Source of the DNA: Lineus longissimus
Taxonomy: Eukaryota; Nemertea; Pilidiophora; Heteronemertea; Lineidae
Direction: 5' to 3'
NCBI RefSeq assembly: GCF_910592395.1
Contig: NC_088326.1
Coordinates: 12,283,001 to 12,347,000, forward strand
Length of the DNA stretch: 64,000 bases
Shown here piece by piece: positions 1 through 12,123 of this stretch. The notes below the pieces were generated by a model. That model saw only the letters and a list, made by a program, of their open reading frames with translations, was not told the origin of the DNA and did not search any database. The translations under genes and the position numbers were made by a program. Every line of letters begins with the position of its first letter. Position 1 is the stretch's first letter.

Positions 1-175
1 GTGCGTACATTTCATCGGGGAATTAGGAGGTAGGTCGAAGTTCATACTCTAGTTTCACCAATCTTAGACCATATGGCATGTTCATTTAGATATTATTTTA
101 GATATCATGTACAGGTCTTTTTTGTGTTGATGGTTATGACATCATGTCCTTGGTCCTTGTGTTGATTTTGTATAA

Positions 176-452
176 TTGATGACCAACTTGAGACCGAATG
201 TTGTGTCCTTGATAGAGAGGTGGTCACTGAAGGAGGTTCCACTGGACCAAATGGCTTCAGACCCCCTCCCCCTCCCTTGGATCCATGCTGCACTGTTTAT
301 GGACAAATTCAAGTCACGAGATTGCCTATATGTGCTTTATAAGAATCAATTGTGGAATTACAGATATCATCTCTATGAACCAATATCCTCATTGTCTCTG
401 AAAGAGAGGTTGTCCTTCTAACCGAGGTGTCCGGTAAGAGTTGTTCAGCTGT
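176..452 (+). mobile_element. Two truncated MITE family A right ends
   Basis: GTGTCCTTGATAGAGAGGTG through GGAGGTTCCACTG (about 200-249) is one right end. CTGAAAGAGAGGTTGTCC through GTTCAGCTGTA (about 397-452) is another, more diverged. Short open frames in this interval come from the repeats. Confidence 0.6.
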
Positions 453-455
453 AGT

Positions 456-854
456 AACACGCTGGATGGTTCAACAAAGTGCTGAAGATAAAAACCAAAT
501 AATTTACAACACAATGTCATATATTTTTAGTTCTATTCTTGCAAAGCAATAAAATTGTATTTTCCCCATCGTGAATATTCGATTTCCGTAAGTGTGGACC
601 GGTTATTAGTCCTAAGGATCAATCGAAGACTTTTTTAACAATGCACGCAATATTTATTGTTATGCTGAACAATAATTGTGGTATTCATGTTGTGAAGTTA
701 TTGCGCTCTCCAAGGTCAACATTGCTGCATATCGATTCGTTCGTACTGCGGAATTGAATGGTTCAAAAAAGATGCATTGTTGTGATCAGTATGGGGGCCT
801 ATTGTTGTCCTAGTACTGTCAGTTGCACTGAAGGCTGACATCTTTTCTGAATAA
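456..854. other. No gene seen
   Basis: AT-rich unique sequence between MITE fragments. I see no exon-like open frame, RNA gene or repeat. Confidence 0.6.
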
Positions 855-993
855 GGGGCCGTTCATTTAGTACGTAGACGCGATTTTATGTTATTTCAGT
901 ACTTCATCCCCTCGTTCACCAGTGTATGCATGCATGGGCCTAAAGTTTACAAGAGGCCTCCCCTTATTATGTACGTACTAAAAGAACATCCCC
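855..993. mobile_element. Harbinger/ISL2EU-like MITE
   Basis: GGGGCCGTTCATTTAGTACG at the left is mirrored by GTACTAAAAGAACATCCCC at the right. A GGGGCCGTTCA start is typical of PIF/Harbinger and ISL2EU non-autonomous elements in marine animals. The unit is 139 bp and non-coding. Confidence 0.65.
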
Positions 994-1589
994 TATTACT
1001 TTCTCCCTGTAGTGGAATGCAGGGGCAGAGCCAGGATTATGAAAAAGGGGGCCATTGAGCTTAGGGCGTAGCTTAGCCACTATAGAGCACTGTAGGTGCA
1101 TCCTTGGCAGGTGGGTTTGGAAAATATTGAAAAACACAAACATGCCATTTCAACACCTCTAAGGGTCATAGAACTTTGTAAACTTCGGGCCAAAAATCAG
1201 CAATTTCATAATAAAACGTGTGCTTGAATGACCCTGGAGGAGTTGGACAACTAAGCTTGAGAAATAAAAAAACATCCCTCCCCCTTCACTCTGCCCCTGG
1301 AATGAAATAATCTCTGTATAGTAGCTATTGCATTCTCAATCAGTTGCTGATTGGTACCGAAGAAATTTTATAGTTGCCATGTTGTGGTAACACGCTCAAG
1401 CATAATTGGCGAGCTGATTACCTTGGGACTGACCACAAATCCACATTTTCTGAAGACCCAGAAAATGAGCTCAGATGGTCAGAACGCTACCATACAAATT
1501 TTCTGCTGATTGATCTTGTGTAAAAAGATACCCGATTGGACGACGGAAAGTGGCTGTGTTCATTTTCTGGGGCCTTGGTAGCGGTATGG

Positions 1590-2710
1590 GCAGAAGTGAC
1601 CAGCAGACACGCAAGCGAAACATGCTTATACAAACTGCTGGAAGCATGCTAGGAGAAACCAAGGAACACCCAACATCCCAAGTCTGTGGCTCCTTGAGAA
1701 GACCTTGGTTCCGATCTTATCAGACTGGAAGTAACACATAGGGACGCAAGCATAACTTTGGGGATAATGAGGGTGCCCCCATGCCTATAGTCATAGCTAG
1801 AAAGTAGGCCCAAGTGTTCATTCTAGAAGCCTTGAAAGCGTATACAATCAAAACATTTCAAATAAAAACAAGGAGTTCTCCAACCTCTGAATAGCTTTCT
1901 TCTTTTTTGGCACCACCGTTGAAATAACACGCAACTGTAACATTCCCGAGAAAACGAGGAAGTCCATGGGGGGGGGGATGAAAACAAGGCACGTAACTCA
2001 TGTTGGAGTAATCAGAATGAATATGACATTATTCTGCGGCCTTGAGCTGAGCTAAGAAATGACCACTGCTGGTTACTCTGCTCTCGTTTAAGCTAGTTAA
2101 GTATGTGTGAGTAATTCCATTTGGGGCATGGTATTGGATGTTGTGGTCAGAATTCGAGGTGTTTTGAATCAGACAGGCTATGTTGTGTCTTATTCACTCG
2201 AGGTCCACAGGCAATAATGCATATTACTGCAGATTAGCACTGTGCTATGAAGGCCAAATGAAAATGATTTTTGTGTGATCGACGATTTTGCCAACTTTTG
2301 CCTGCGAATATTAGTAAGTTAGATTTGATCTGCTGAACATGTGGAGAATAGGGTTTCATTTAAATACTCACGTAGTGAAATTCCATAATAGTGACTGAAT
2401 GCATCATTTGCTTTGGTACCAACTGAGGTTTGGGAAATGGACAGGACATTGTTCTGCTCGTTCAAAATTCACTTGAAGGCTTGGAGCACTCGTGTCAGAC
2501 ACGCAAGCAAAATAGTCTGGGAGAAACTGAGGCGAGGCATGTCCTCCATACCTGAGTAATCAGACTGAATATGATGTTATGCTGTAACCTTGTACGCTGC
2601 CGGCTGTGCCAGGAAATGACCACCCCTAGGTAGTCTGCTCTCGTGAGCTATTTAAGAACATATCAGTAATTCCATTCGAGGGCAGTATTGGATATTGGTG
2701 GTCATTACTT
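1590..2710 (+). repeat. Diverged duplication, spacing about 550 bp
   Basis: The block GAGTAATCAGAATGAATATG, AAGAAATGACCACTGC, CTCTGCTCTCGT, GAGTAATTCCATTTGGGGC and TATTGGATGTTGTGGTCA (about 2010-2160) recurs at about 2560-2705 with many substitutions. GACACGCAAGC at about 1604 and 2496 suggests an older third copy. Confidence 0.65.
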
Positions 2711-3180
2711 GGTACTTTTCAGAATAACTCTTGCATCTTTTCAAAGGAGGTGCCTTTTCATTTAAAACTGCGACCAGTTGAACTCAAGTAGTTTGGCGCT
2801 CTGCTCACATCATAACATTCTAATTACCAGGATCGCGTTGTGGTTTCATGGTCTTCAAATGACCACATCGATTTCAGCGACAAATTACAACATCAGATGC
2901 TTTGAAAGAAAACACATCAAAGTTTGTTTTCCCGGAAGTGTTGTCAACATTGTTAAATCAATCAAGGGCTATCAATCAATTTTTTATTGTAATATCGTTC
3001 ATTTGACCTTTTAGTGACATCAGCGATTGCAAACAGTGTATTCACTCCTTTACCCTTTGGACTTAGGGAGCTTGTAGAGTTCATTTCTAAAACACCACAT
3101 CCATTAAAATGTTGAAATCCAAAAGCAAGGTTTTGTCTCAAATTATGTCGGAACACCAACTATATCCATTTTATCATGTA

Positions 3181-3510
3181 CAGTGGAACCCTGGTCAGTG
3201 ACCACCCAACTATGATGCCCAAGATTTGCTGGTCCCATTTTTTGAATCAATTTATCCCTGTTTTTTTTCATTATTCAGCCCAGTCAGTGTTAGACATTTT
3301 TGACTATGAACATTTTTCAGAATCAGGATGAAAAAATTTCTGAGTCCAAATATTTTTTCACTTGTTCTTTCTGCTCAAAATGAAGAAACATCATCAGTCC
3401 CAAAAAAAATTGTCTTTGAAAATTTTTTAGAATTTTGAGCTTACGAAAAAATTCAACTCTGAAGGATGAAAAAATTTTTAAGTCCAATAAAAATTTTCAC
3501 TTGGCCTGTA
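3181..3510 (-). mobile_element. MITE family B, truncated copy
   Basis: TACAGTGGAACCCTGGTCAG opens the element after a TA. The interior carries AAATGAAGAAACATCATCAG and AACTCTGAAGGATGAAAAA, the complement of the family B module. The far end is truncated close to the SINE head at 3520. Confidence 0.72.
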
Positions 3511-3519
3511 ACCTGTATG

Positions 3520-3590
3520 TAGAAGTCAGTAGATTGAACCCATAGCCTACCTATCACAGATGTCTAAACCACTACTCCAGCCAACGAAAG
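3520..3590 (-). mobile_element. tRNA-like SINE head fragment
   Basis: The minus strand reads an A-box-like GGCTGGAGTAGTGG and, about 35 bases later, a B-box-like GGGTTCAATC. The spacing suits a tRNA-derived SINE head. No body follows, because the family B MITE at 3181 adjoins it. It is a fragment. Confidence 0.45.
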
Positions 3591-5934
3591 TAAAAACCAA
3601 CCACACGCAAAAACAAAACATTGCTGCCGATCAAATGTTTGCCAACTAAACGTGGAACGATCCTAAAATAAAAGAAACAAATGACTCGGTGCCATTTCAA
3701 ATATTTGCATCATAGCTGGAAAACATTGGCCAATTCATGCCGATGGGATTAATTGACTTTTTGTTTGAACGCATCCGATATGACCTTCGGATGACCATCG
3801 TCCCATCATAACGAGGAAATTGATGAATGCGGTAAAAAGCTATATCAATATGCGATATAGTAATGATAGAGAGAGTGATAAAACTAGATAAAAAGCTATT
3901 CTGACAGCTGGGTCTATATCATATTGGCATAACGCAATTTCAATGCAGGAAATAGTGGACCCTCTATACTACCATACTTCTTGTTTTGTCATTTAAAGGA
4001 TGCACTTGCAGAAGTTGTGCATTATTACTTTGCTTTGCGCCATGAAATTGTCTTTTAGAATGTGCCAACAACTTCCATGAAAGATAAGCCAATAGAATGG
4101 AAAAAATCTATTTGTACCAACTCCCTGAAAGTCACCCGCTCGGCAATTTGTGGGAACATCTTGTTTTTTAAACACTGCAATATTATTTTTAACTGACGAA
4201 GTCATTATAACATGGTCGATGGAGAGTTATGACCCCAAGCTCCCACGCAAACTGCAGGCTCTTTAGCTTTCTCCCAGCAGAATCGACAACTACGACATGC
4301 GACTACGACTTCATAAATCAGCACCTTCACCCTTGGTGATAAAGGCTCCAGTACTTCTGGCACTTATCAGAAAATGAGCACAAACATTCAGCCAAATGTT
4401 CCCACACAGGAACCCTTCAACCTGCCTTAGTGCCGGTCAGGCGTTGTGTCGAGATACTCTTCCTTTCACCTGTATAAGACAAATACAAACAGATCTTGCG
4501 GCAAAATCAGTAAAAATTAACAGCCATCAAAAGCTGCACGTTTATTTAATTGTGATTTCCTGGTGAGCAACTCGATCAATGTGAAGCTTCATCAATATCA
4601 GCCGTTTTTGAGCAAATATAGTTTTGATGTTTCATGTTTATCATGAGGCGTTTCCAAGGTAATGTCAGTTGTTTAGTGGATGCTGTTCAAACACTGCATA
4701 AATGAGCGGTTTACTCCTTTTTTTCTGTGCAACCATTTATCGTACCGTTTAATGTAGGCTGCAGGTGGCTTGGTACAGCTTGGTATCACAAAGTTATCTA
4801 ATCTTAATGCTAATTGTTTTTTACATTAAACTTTTGATAGTGGTATACAGGGACGTAGCTGAGGGGAGACAAATCCCCCCCCCACAGAAGTCACCAATTC
4901 AAATATTGTGGTTTTGACCATTATTTTGGCTAAAACAATAAAAAAAAGTGACATTTGCCCCCCCAGAGATCCTTCAACCCGAAGACCAGAAAGCTAGCGA
5001 ATCCCGTGGTATATCCCTAAAGTCCATAATCTTCACAATCTGCCAGGAATGACCCTTGTTTTGTTGTAACAATGATGACCATCTTCACTTACAAGAGGAC
5101 GTATAATCTAATAGGAGAAGAAACATTGTCCGCCCCATCTTGACAGTAATGACCAAACGCACACCATTCATGCATCAAAACATCGATTTCTCCGAGCGGC
5201 GATGACCACCACAAACAAATGATTGTTGTCGCATGCGATATAAGTCGCAGCGATTTTAATTGCTTCTTTGTGCGGCGCTTTTGAAACTTTGAAATAATCA
5301 GCGCTCCTGAAATATACATCATTGGACATTTTTCATTTCGACTGGCTGACCTAATATGTAAATAATGATGATTGCAGGGTGTATCTGTGGACAATAATGA
5401 TTACCAACCAAAGTCTCGAGAGCTATTTTCATTTTCATCATTTTTCTGTCGTATCTAATCTTATTTCCTTGATTGAAGACAACATCAACAACGGTTGACG
5501 ATATCGCGACTTTTCTTTTAATTACAGTGCTACTAATTACTTTGTCGGACAAATCTACTGAATGGTGCGTATGATAGATGACGTTATTTTATAGTCATTT
5601 ATGTAGATTGCAATCGAAGTGACCAGAGAGTGACCGCTGGTCAGATTCAGGCGCTATCCCTATCAATTGTCCGGCAGAGAAATTAGCATCACTGACTAAT
5701 ACTGTATCGTATCTCAAGACTCTTTTTGGAATTTCCTCTGCAGTTATTCTGTCCACGTCTGCGGTCATCTGATTCTAAAATGGCGCGCTGACCAGTAAGC
5801 TGGGGTTCAAATTGTATTGCCTGGCGGTCAGTTGCAGGGGGTTGAGATTTCTGTGCCAGCGAAGTGAGCATCGCGTCATGTCAGAATTACCGACTGTTTT
5901 GCCCAACTGTCGTAGGCTATTTCTTGATGACTAC
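3591..5934. other. No gene seen
   Basis: AT-rich, apparently unique sequence. Overlapping frames near 5089-5552 are open for 77-101 codons on the minus strand but have no recognisable domain and no similarity between neighbours. Confidence 0.55.
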
Positions 5935-6200
5935 ATATGAAGGGTTTGTCTGAGGCTGGGTGATTTTTGGCTGGACTTGGGAGAATTCGAGTCGAATCCT
6001 ACATTACCAGGCAACCCGCATTCAGCAAAAGGTTTGGGTGTTTCTGACAGATGAGTCTCAAAGCTGTGGTCCCCTGTACCTGATGTTTATATCAGGGCAA
6101 GTAAAAGATCCCACATGGGTGGACAGTAGCCTGTAGTGGACTCCATACCTACCTAAAAATCCAATAGGGTTACGACACCAGTAATAATGATGATGATCAT
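5935..6200 (+). mobile_element. tRNA-derived SINE, family 2, copy 1
   Basis: A B-box-like string (GAGTCGAATCC) lies at about 5989-5999. The body includes CAGATGAGTCTCAAAGC and AAAAGATCCCACATGGG. The 3' region GGACAGTAGCCTGTAGTGG and the GTAATAATGATGATGATC tail match the copy at 36.5 kb. The 5' limit is approximate. Confidence 0.65.
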
Positions 6201-6211
6201 AAACATCTTGC

Positions 6212-6468
6212 TTGCTTTTAGTTATCACAGACAGCCAAAGTTTGGCAAAAAGTTTGGATGCAACAAAATCCATAATATTGACAGGTCTGATGGCATCTTT
6301 AGCAACTAGAACAGGAGGTTCTGACCAGTGGCTAATGGCTAGCACAGCCTCTTCAATTAGCATTGGTGATTTGGCATGTTTAGCATTAGCAGTTCTGTCA
6401 CTGACTGATAGGATTAGTATTGCGGTGGCTTCTTTGTTGAGTCTTCTATGATTGTCTGTTGGATACAT
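6212..6468. other. Segment open on both strands, unassigned
   Basis: A plus frame of 79 codons rich in A, S, L and I (6212-6451) overlaps a 136-codon minus frame (6058-6468) whose distal part runs into the SINE. Neither product is recognised. Openness on both strands may reflect base composition or an old coding remnant. Confidence 0.3.
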
Positions 6469-6775
6469 TTGTGGCCAAACTATAAAGCATTTTAGGGGTG
6501 CAATGTAGGGAGTATCGTCTACTCAATATAATGTCCCTTTGTTTCCACAACACAAGTTTCTAAAAAGAACACTGCCTTATCATTATTTTAGCAGACCAAA
6601 TCTAGCTACCTGTGTTTTCCATCGGCGACAGAAAATCTAAAAAGGCTGTATGCTTGATAACTGCACTGCAGCATGGTGTATAACCCCATTTCTATTTTCC
6701 TCACCCAACATTTATAAATATGAAGAGTGTTCCCCTTAAAAGGAGGCAAACTGGATATGTCCTTCCGTGGCAGAG

Positions 6776-7045
6776 CTCAAGTGTTCAAATCAAAGTATTC
6801 CCTGGCCACAAACATGAGGAATTTTTTTGGAAATTTTGGTAAAAAATTGGTTCCTGATAATGACCTTTCCTGTGGGTCAGAGTAAAAGGATTCAAATGAA
6901 AGAATCCACTGACCACAACCCCACTGAGACAGAAAGTTTAAGAGCTTTTTTAAAATCTTGTTCTGATGATGACCCTTAGAAAAAGGGTTAAAATGAAAGT
7001 ATCCACTGACGACAAACCCCCTCACCGATGGAAACAAGCCATGAC
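6776..7045 (+). repeat. Diverged tandem repeat, about 100 bp, three copies
   Basis: CACTGACCACAA-type phrases (about 6797, 6907, 7003), GATAATGACC/GATGATGACCC and TCAAATGAAAG-type phrases alternate in the same order. Similarity is moderate. Confidence 0.6.
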
Positions 7046-7319
7046 CACTGATCAGTATTTCAAACACGCACCCCACAAGGGTGACCAGTGTCCACTTCTG
7101 GCGACGTTCAATTATTTATGACAAAAGGACGAACCGCCATGAATTTTAAAACAGCGCAATCATACATTTTGCAGGTCGAATCAAACCGCTATCGACAAGT
7201 TATACAAAGTACGATGCCCAATGACTGATAATGCGCATCGGGCAAACTTGACTGGTTTCAGGTGACCACGACTGGAATCAACATGATCATGGCGAATTAC
7301 CTTCAGAGAGAAATTCATA

Positions 7320-7607
7320 GTTAAGACCTTGGTACTGACAAATGGTGTCCTTGATAGAGAGGTGTCCTGATTACAGACAGGTCTTTGAGGGGGGGGGGGG
7401 GGTTGGTGGCAAAAGGCTCTCTGGGGATGACACTTTTTGAAATATTTTGCCCAAAATTATGGTCAAGAACACTTTTTTTGGTGCCCGATGCCAACCCACT
7501 GACTAGCCCCTGACAAATGTTGATAAATGGCCACTTCTGGAACAAAATCAGTGTCCTTAGTAGAGGATCTCTGCATACAGAGGTCTCTGCTAATGGAGGT
7601 TCCACTC
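7320..7607 (+). mobile_element. MITE family A copy with internal insertion
   Basis: The left part (GTGTCCTTGATAGAGAGG) and right end (GGAGGTTCCACTCTA) belong to family A. Between them about 150 bases of other sequence, starting with a run of G at about 7388-7402, interrupt the element. The left terminus is missing. Confidence 0.65.
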
Positions 7608-8437
7608 TATAAAGGTAATGGCCTAACTAAAGATGTTCGTTAAAACTTATATCATCAACATCATCAAAGCCAACTTCTGGTTAAGAGTTGTATCTTTGCT
7701 ACTTTGAAATATTGCAGTGTCCGTCCTAATCTATCCCAACATGAATAATATCTTTAGATTACACATAGAATGTTTTGAATAACTTCTAACTATCAATTTC
7801 ATCAGTAAGTAATATTGTCTTTATGAGCTTTGATATTTTTCATATGTGCCATCGTCCTTACATCGTAAGATATGAGACATCCACCTCTGTCCAAATTAGC
7901 AAATTATTCAATCGGGTGTAATTACAAAAGGAAAGATTGTCTTGCAGGCCTTTTGTGAAACCTGACGGCTGTATTTGCGTCCCGAGATTCATGCCAGCAT
8001 CAAAGAAGATGGCTCATGGTCAAGACGTCTTCGGCCAAATTGCTACTATCTTGTCATCGGTTATGTCCAGTTGGCTGTTGGGCGTGCCTGCCAACAATGG
8101 GAGTAATCATTGCAACAAGAGCAAAGGTGTGCATGCCACTGTCCAGACAAAACTATACATAATTGGTCTGATAGAAGCAATCATTATTTAATGGGAACCA
8201 ACTGAAAGCAAAATTTTGGAGCTTTCTAACAAACGAGTCATTTCTCCTAGTTTTCTTTTGAATGGTTCATTGAATGCTTTAGCAACAAATAGCACTTTCA
8301 GTAGATCTACCATCAGAAAGTCAAATTTTAGTAATCAGAACGGCCCTTTGTATGACAACATAACTAATATATCAAATCAAGTCATTTACTACTTTCAAAT
8401 ATTTGGCCCGCAATGAGATGAGGCCTTCCTAAGGGTC

Positions 8438-8925
8438 CTGACCACAAAGGTATGGGGCTCTGTACCTGCTCCCTAATGAAGGATAGAGAGGAATACTGGC
8501 CAAAAGACACCACCCTGACCACAAAGCTCTGGGGCTCTATACCGGCTCCCTTAGGAAGACGAGAGAGGAATACTGGCCAAAAGACACCACCCTGACCACA
8601 AAGCTCTGGGGCTCTGTACCGGCTCCCTTATGAAGACGAGAGAGGAATACTGGCCAAAAGACACCACCCTGACCACAAAGCTCTGGGGCTCTGTACCAGC
8701 TCCCTTATGAAGACGAGAGAGGAATACTGGCCAAAAAACACCACCCTGACCACAAAGCTCTGGGGCTCTGTACCAGCTCCCTTATGAAGAATAGAGAGGA
8801 ATACTGGCCAAAATACACCACCCTGACCCAAAAGCTCTGGGGCTCTGTACCGGCTCCCTTATGAAGGATAGAGAGGAATACTGGCCAAAAGACACCACCC
8901 AGACCACAAAGCTCTGGGGCTCTGT
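8438..8925 (+). repeat. 77-bp minisatellite, about 6.3 copies
   Basis: The phrase CTGACCACAAAGCTCTGGGG recurs at 8438, 8515, 8592, 8669, 8746, 8823 and 8900, an exact 77-base spacing. Units differ by a few substitutions. Because 77 is not a multiple of three, the open frames here change frame at each unit and are not genes. Confidence 0.92.
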
Positions 8926-11291
8926 GGCGGAACTCACTAGACCTGTTGACTTGGACACCGAAACTGGACTGACTTTCTTAGCTTGCATCTCAAACATTGT
9001 GAATGCAGAGGAAGAAGAAAACGTCTCCACCAGTCCTGCAGGTGATTGCTCTCAATGATGTTGAAATTGGCTTGGCCCTTATTGTTTACCAAAAACAATA
9101 TCAACATCGATTGTTCACACGAAAACTTCCTGGAATACTAGTAGGTATAATGGCAATGAGAAATCAGTTCAACTGTTAAATGTCCATTATCAAGTTATTA
9201 TTATTTGGATGACATTTCTTGACTTTTGCCATACAGACAAAGGTAACATGATAAAAGCAGAGGAAGACATAGCTTAGTGCTGTATTTCTGATTCTTAACA
9301 GTGGAGAAAATGTGCAAAAACTTGTGATAAACCTTTGGAATGATACAGGGACATAACCCACTAATGTGCCTCCGAGCAATTCCATTCAAGAATTAGATTG
9401 GGAAGACATGAATAATTTTCTTCTTGTCAGATATGCATTGATTATACAATGAAATGGGATGAGAATTATAAGAAACTGGCTGTATTCATTGAAGGTGATT
9501 ATTATAAGCATCATTCATGTCAAGACTCTTTATAATTTAAGGTAGGAAACATTCTTGCTGACATTAGGCCCCAAACCACAGAACAGTGTCATCAACACGA
9601 AACCTTAGGCGGCATGGATAGCTGCTTTTCGCTCAATGATCCCATTAGATGAGCATTTGTGACCTGGTCTTGAAAAGGAAGACCCTGTGGTCTCAGTAAT
9701 AAAGGTCGAAGCTTCTGAAAAACCATTGACGCTTTTCAGCCAACTCAAAGAGGCTTTGTGACGAAATGAAAAACCTTGAAGTATTTTTCACTTTTCTGAA
9801 AACCTCTACGGGGTGCATTTTCCTGGTCGTCTGAAAAAGCATTATACATGTTAAAAGTTTTTGCAAAGCTGATAAAACTTTGGTTCTGAGAGCGTTGTTG
9901 CATATGGAGAAAGGGAAAGAGTGATGGTATTAGTCATACGAGCTTCCCGAGTTGTTTTAAAGCATCTACCCTACTGAATACCTCAAACTTTTGCTGAATC
10001 TCTGAGCAGCAATTGAAGAGTGACAAAATGAAATAATTCTCCAGACCTTTTGATCCCATAAATGAATAATAACACAACCTTCTCCAGAACTTCAGAGAGA
10101 AACCTTACGAGACTCTATTAAATAACAGGTAAATGCAAGTTACGATCTTACAATGGACAATGCGTAATATTTTCATAATGAACCTCAGGGCGGAGTTATT
10201 CGTCTCGTTCGGACCTGTCAAAGGAGCGATGGTTACCTGCCTTAAGGAAGATGGCATTTAACAGTAGAACTACGGATTCATCAAAAGGTCTAACGCTTTG
10301 TAACCCATGATTCGAAGGAATGCCGATGGAAAAGACGACTTAATTGATACTCGTTCCTACCTTAAGGTCTCACTGTCTATTATTCGTCGGTGCCTTAAGG
10401 TTTCTGTCTATTAGGGGCTCACTCACTCTGGAGAAGTGGACAGACGTCAGAACAATCTCTTCGAAAATTTGATAGAACAGCAAAGTTAATAAGGACTTGT
10501 GCGACCGGTAGCAAGGCTTTGGAACTTTACCGTAATTTCTGAAATGCCTTTGGAGAGGGATTGTAGCAGATGGTGTCCGATTCAGTTTTTGCAAGAACTT
10601 GACCAAGCCCATGGGCATACTGGACGCTTTTAAGAGGTGGAGCGTGAATTGAAGTTTGAACTGATTCCTTAAGGTATCCGTGAAAGCAAAATGATACCTA
10701 AGGTATCAGTTGGTAATGAAGAAGCCTTGGCACTGAGGCCATGATCGGGAGGATTGCTATAGAAAGAGAAAATGACTGAGGTATTAACAAGAAGATTATC
10801 AAGAAAGTCGTAACTGAGAATAACAGTGAAATCATGTTAACCTTGCCATGAGCTGGCTGCAGGCTCAAAGCTCCATCAGAGGTCACCAAGACTGATTCAT
10901 GTTGACCACGATTCTCCTTAATCTTGCTGTTTGCTAGCTTAGCCTAGCAATGAATGGGGCATATCATTATTTTGTAATTGGAAAGGTTAATAACCTTGTT
11001 AATGATAAAATACTTAGGAAAAAAGCAGCCTCACGTAATCATTTTCTTCATTTTACCTCAATAATCCCCACCTTGAAGGCCTACGCCTTAAAAAGTTTAA
11101 AATTGTCACTCTTTTGTCCAAGTTCTCTGGGGGTTGAACAAATAGTTGATATTGGTATCTTCACGCGCCTGTGACTAGATGATGTAAAGGAAATCTGTGT
11201 GAGCTGAGGGTATCTGCAATCTGTTTGGAGGTTCCTTGGACTGTGAAACCAAAGCACCACAAAAATTCATTACTTGTATTTGTCAATAATA
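8926..11291. other. No gene seen
   Basis: Unique, AT-rich sequence apart from the CCTTAAGG sites. An 82-codon minus frame at 10370-10618 lacks any known motif. Confidence 0.55.
10240..10675. other. Four CCTTAAGG palindromes in 436 bp
   Basis: CCTTAAGG occurs at about 10240, 10360, 10393 and 10668, with a related ACCTAAGGTAT at about 10695. The surrounding sequence is not otherwise repeated in an obvious way. No function is assigned. Confidence 0.5.
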
Positions 11292-11545
11292 GGGGTAGCA
11301 GTAGCACAGTGGAAGAGAGTCTGCCTCATGATCAGGTGGTCAAGGGTTCGACTCCCGGTCGAGTCACTGCTTAGTTCCCCTACTGGTCGAGTTCAAGTGA
11401 GCGTCTTCTGGTTGCTCCTTGAAACCCCTGATTAATTTCTGTGGAGACCGGGGTTATAATATGATATCCCAAAAGCACTTTGAACAGGGAAACATGGAAA
11501 AGCACCATATAAGAACTCAATATTATTTATCATCATCATTACAAT
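11292..11545 (+). mobile_element. tRNA-derived SINE, family 1, copy 1
   Basis: The head is tRNA-like, with an A box (TAGCACAGTGG) and B box (GGTTCGACTCC) that match Pol III consensus sequences. A conserved body follows, then a tail with AAAAGCACTTTGAACAGG and CATATAAGAACTCAATATT, ending in ATTATT/ATC repeats. The same order occurs at 22784-23000 and 25644-25871. A tail of this kind is usual for SINEs mobilised by L2/CR1-type LINEs, which is an inference. The element encodes no protein. Confidence 0.82.
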
Positions 11546-11882
11546 AACTATTAATGATGAGATCCACAAAAGTCAAAACAAGATCAACTTTGCCATCAAC
11601 AGACCTAGGCAGATCGGATTCCTCAAGACAATAATAAAGAAAGATCCTACCAAGACAAAGAATGCTTTTAGTGACAGACTTGGTATGAGTGTGTTACCAT
11701 TAGCATTGAAAAGATGCATTTAATATAGAGACAAAAGTTGTCTTATTTGGTTATAGGACAAATGGCATTATAATTAGGCTGTTGACTGCACAGCAACCTT
11801 CCACTCTACGGTAGAAGCTCCCATCATCAAATATTGCACATTTTAATCCTGACTGGACTCAAGTGAGCGATCATTTTTGTGA

Positions 11883-12123
11883 GTCTTTTTTTGCCTAATT
11901 GTTTCCTAATCAGGTCATGAAGTCCCTTTTTTGCCTAATTGTTTTCCCAATCAGGTCATGAAGTCCCTTTTTTGCCTAATTGTTTCCTAATCAGATCATG
12001 AAGTCCCTTTTTTGCCTAATTGTTTTCCTAATCAAGTCATGTGACTCTTTTTTGCCTAATTGTTTTCCTAATCAAGTCATGGTGACTCTTTTTCGCCTAG
12101 TTGTTTTCCTAAATCAAGTCATT
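11883..12123 (+). repeat. 40-41-bp minisatellite, six copies
   Basis: TTGCCTAATTGTTTTCCTAA followed by TCAAGTCATG recurs with starts near 11891, 11931, 11972, 12012, 12052 and 12093. The last unit is the most diverged. Confidence 0.9.

Noticed and set aside
7388-7402. G-quadruplex at the G run
   Set aside because: It is a single mononucleotide run, as also at 1969, 23978, 28819, 43110 and 58627; slippage explains it adequately.
8438-8925. CRISPR array
   Set aside because: The unit is a continuous 77-bp tandem repeat without unique spacers, and the sequence is eukaryotic.
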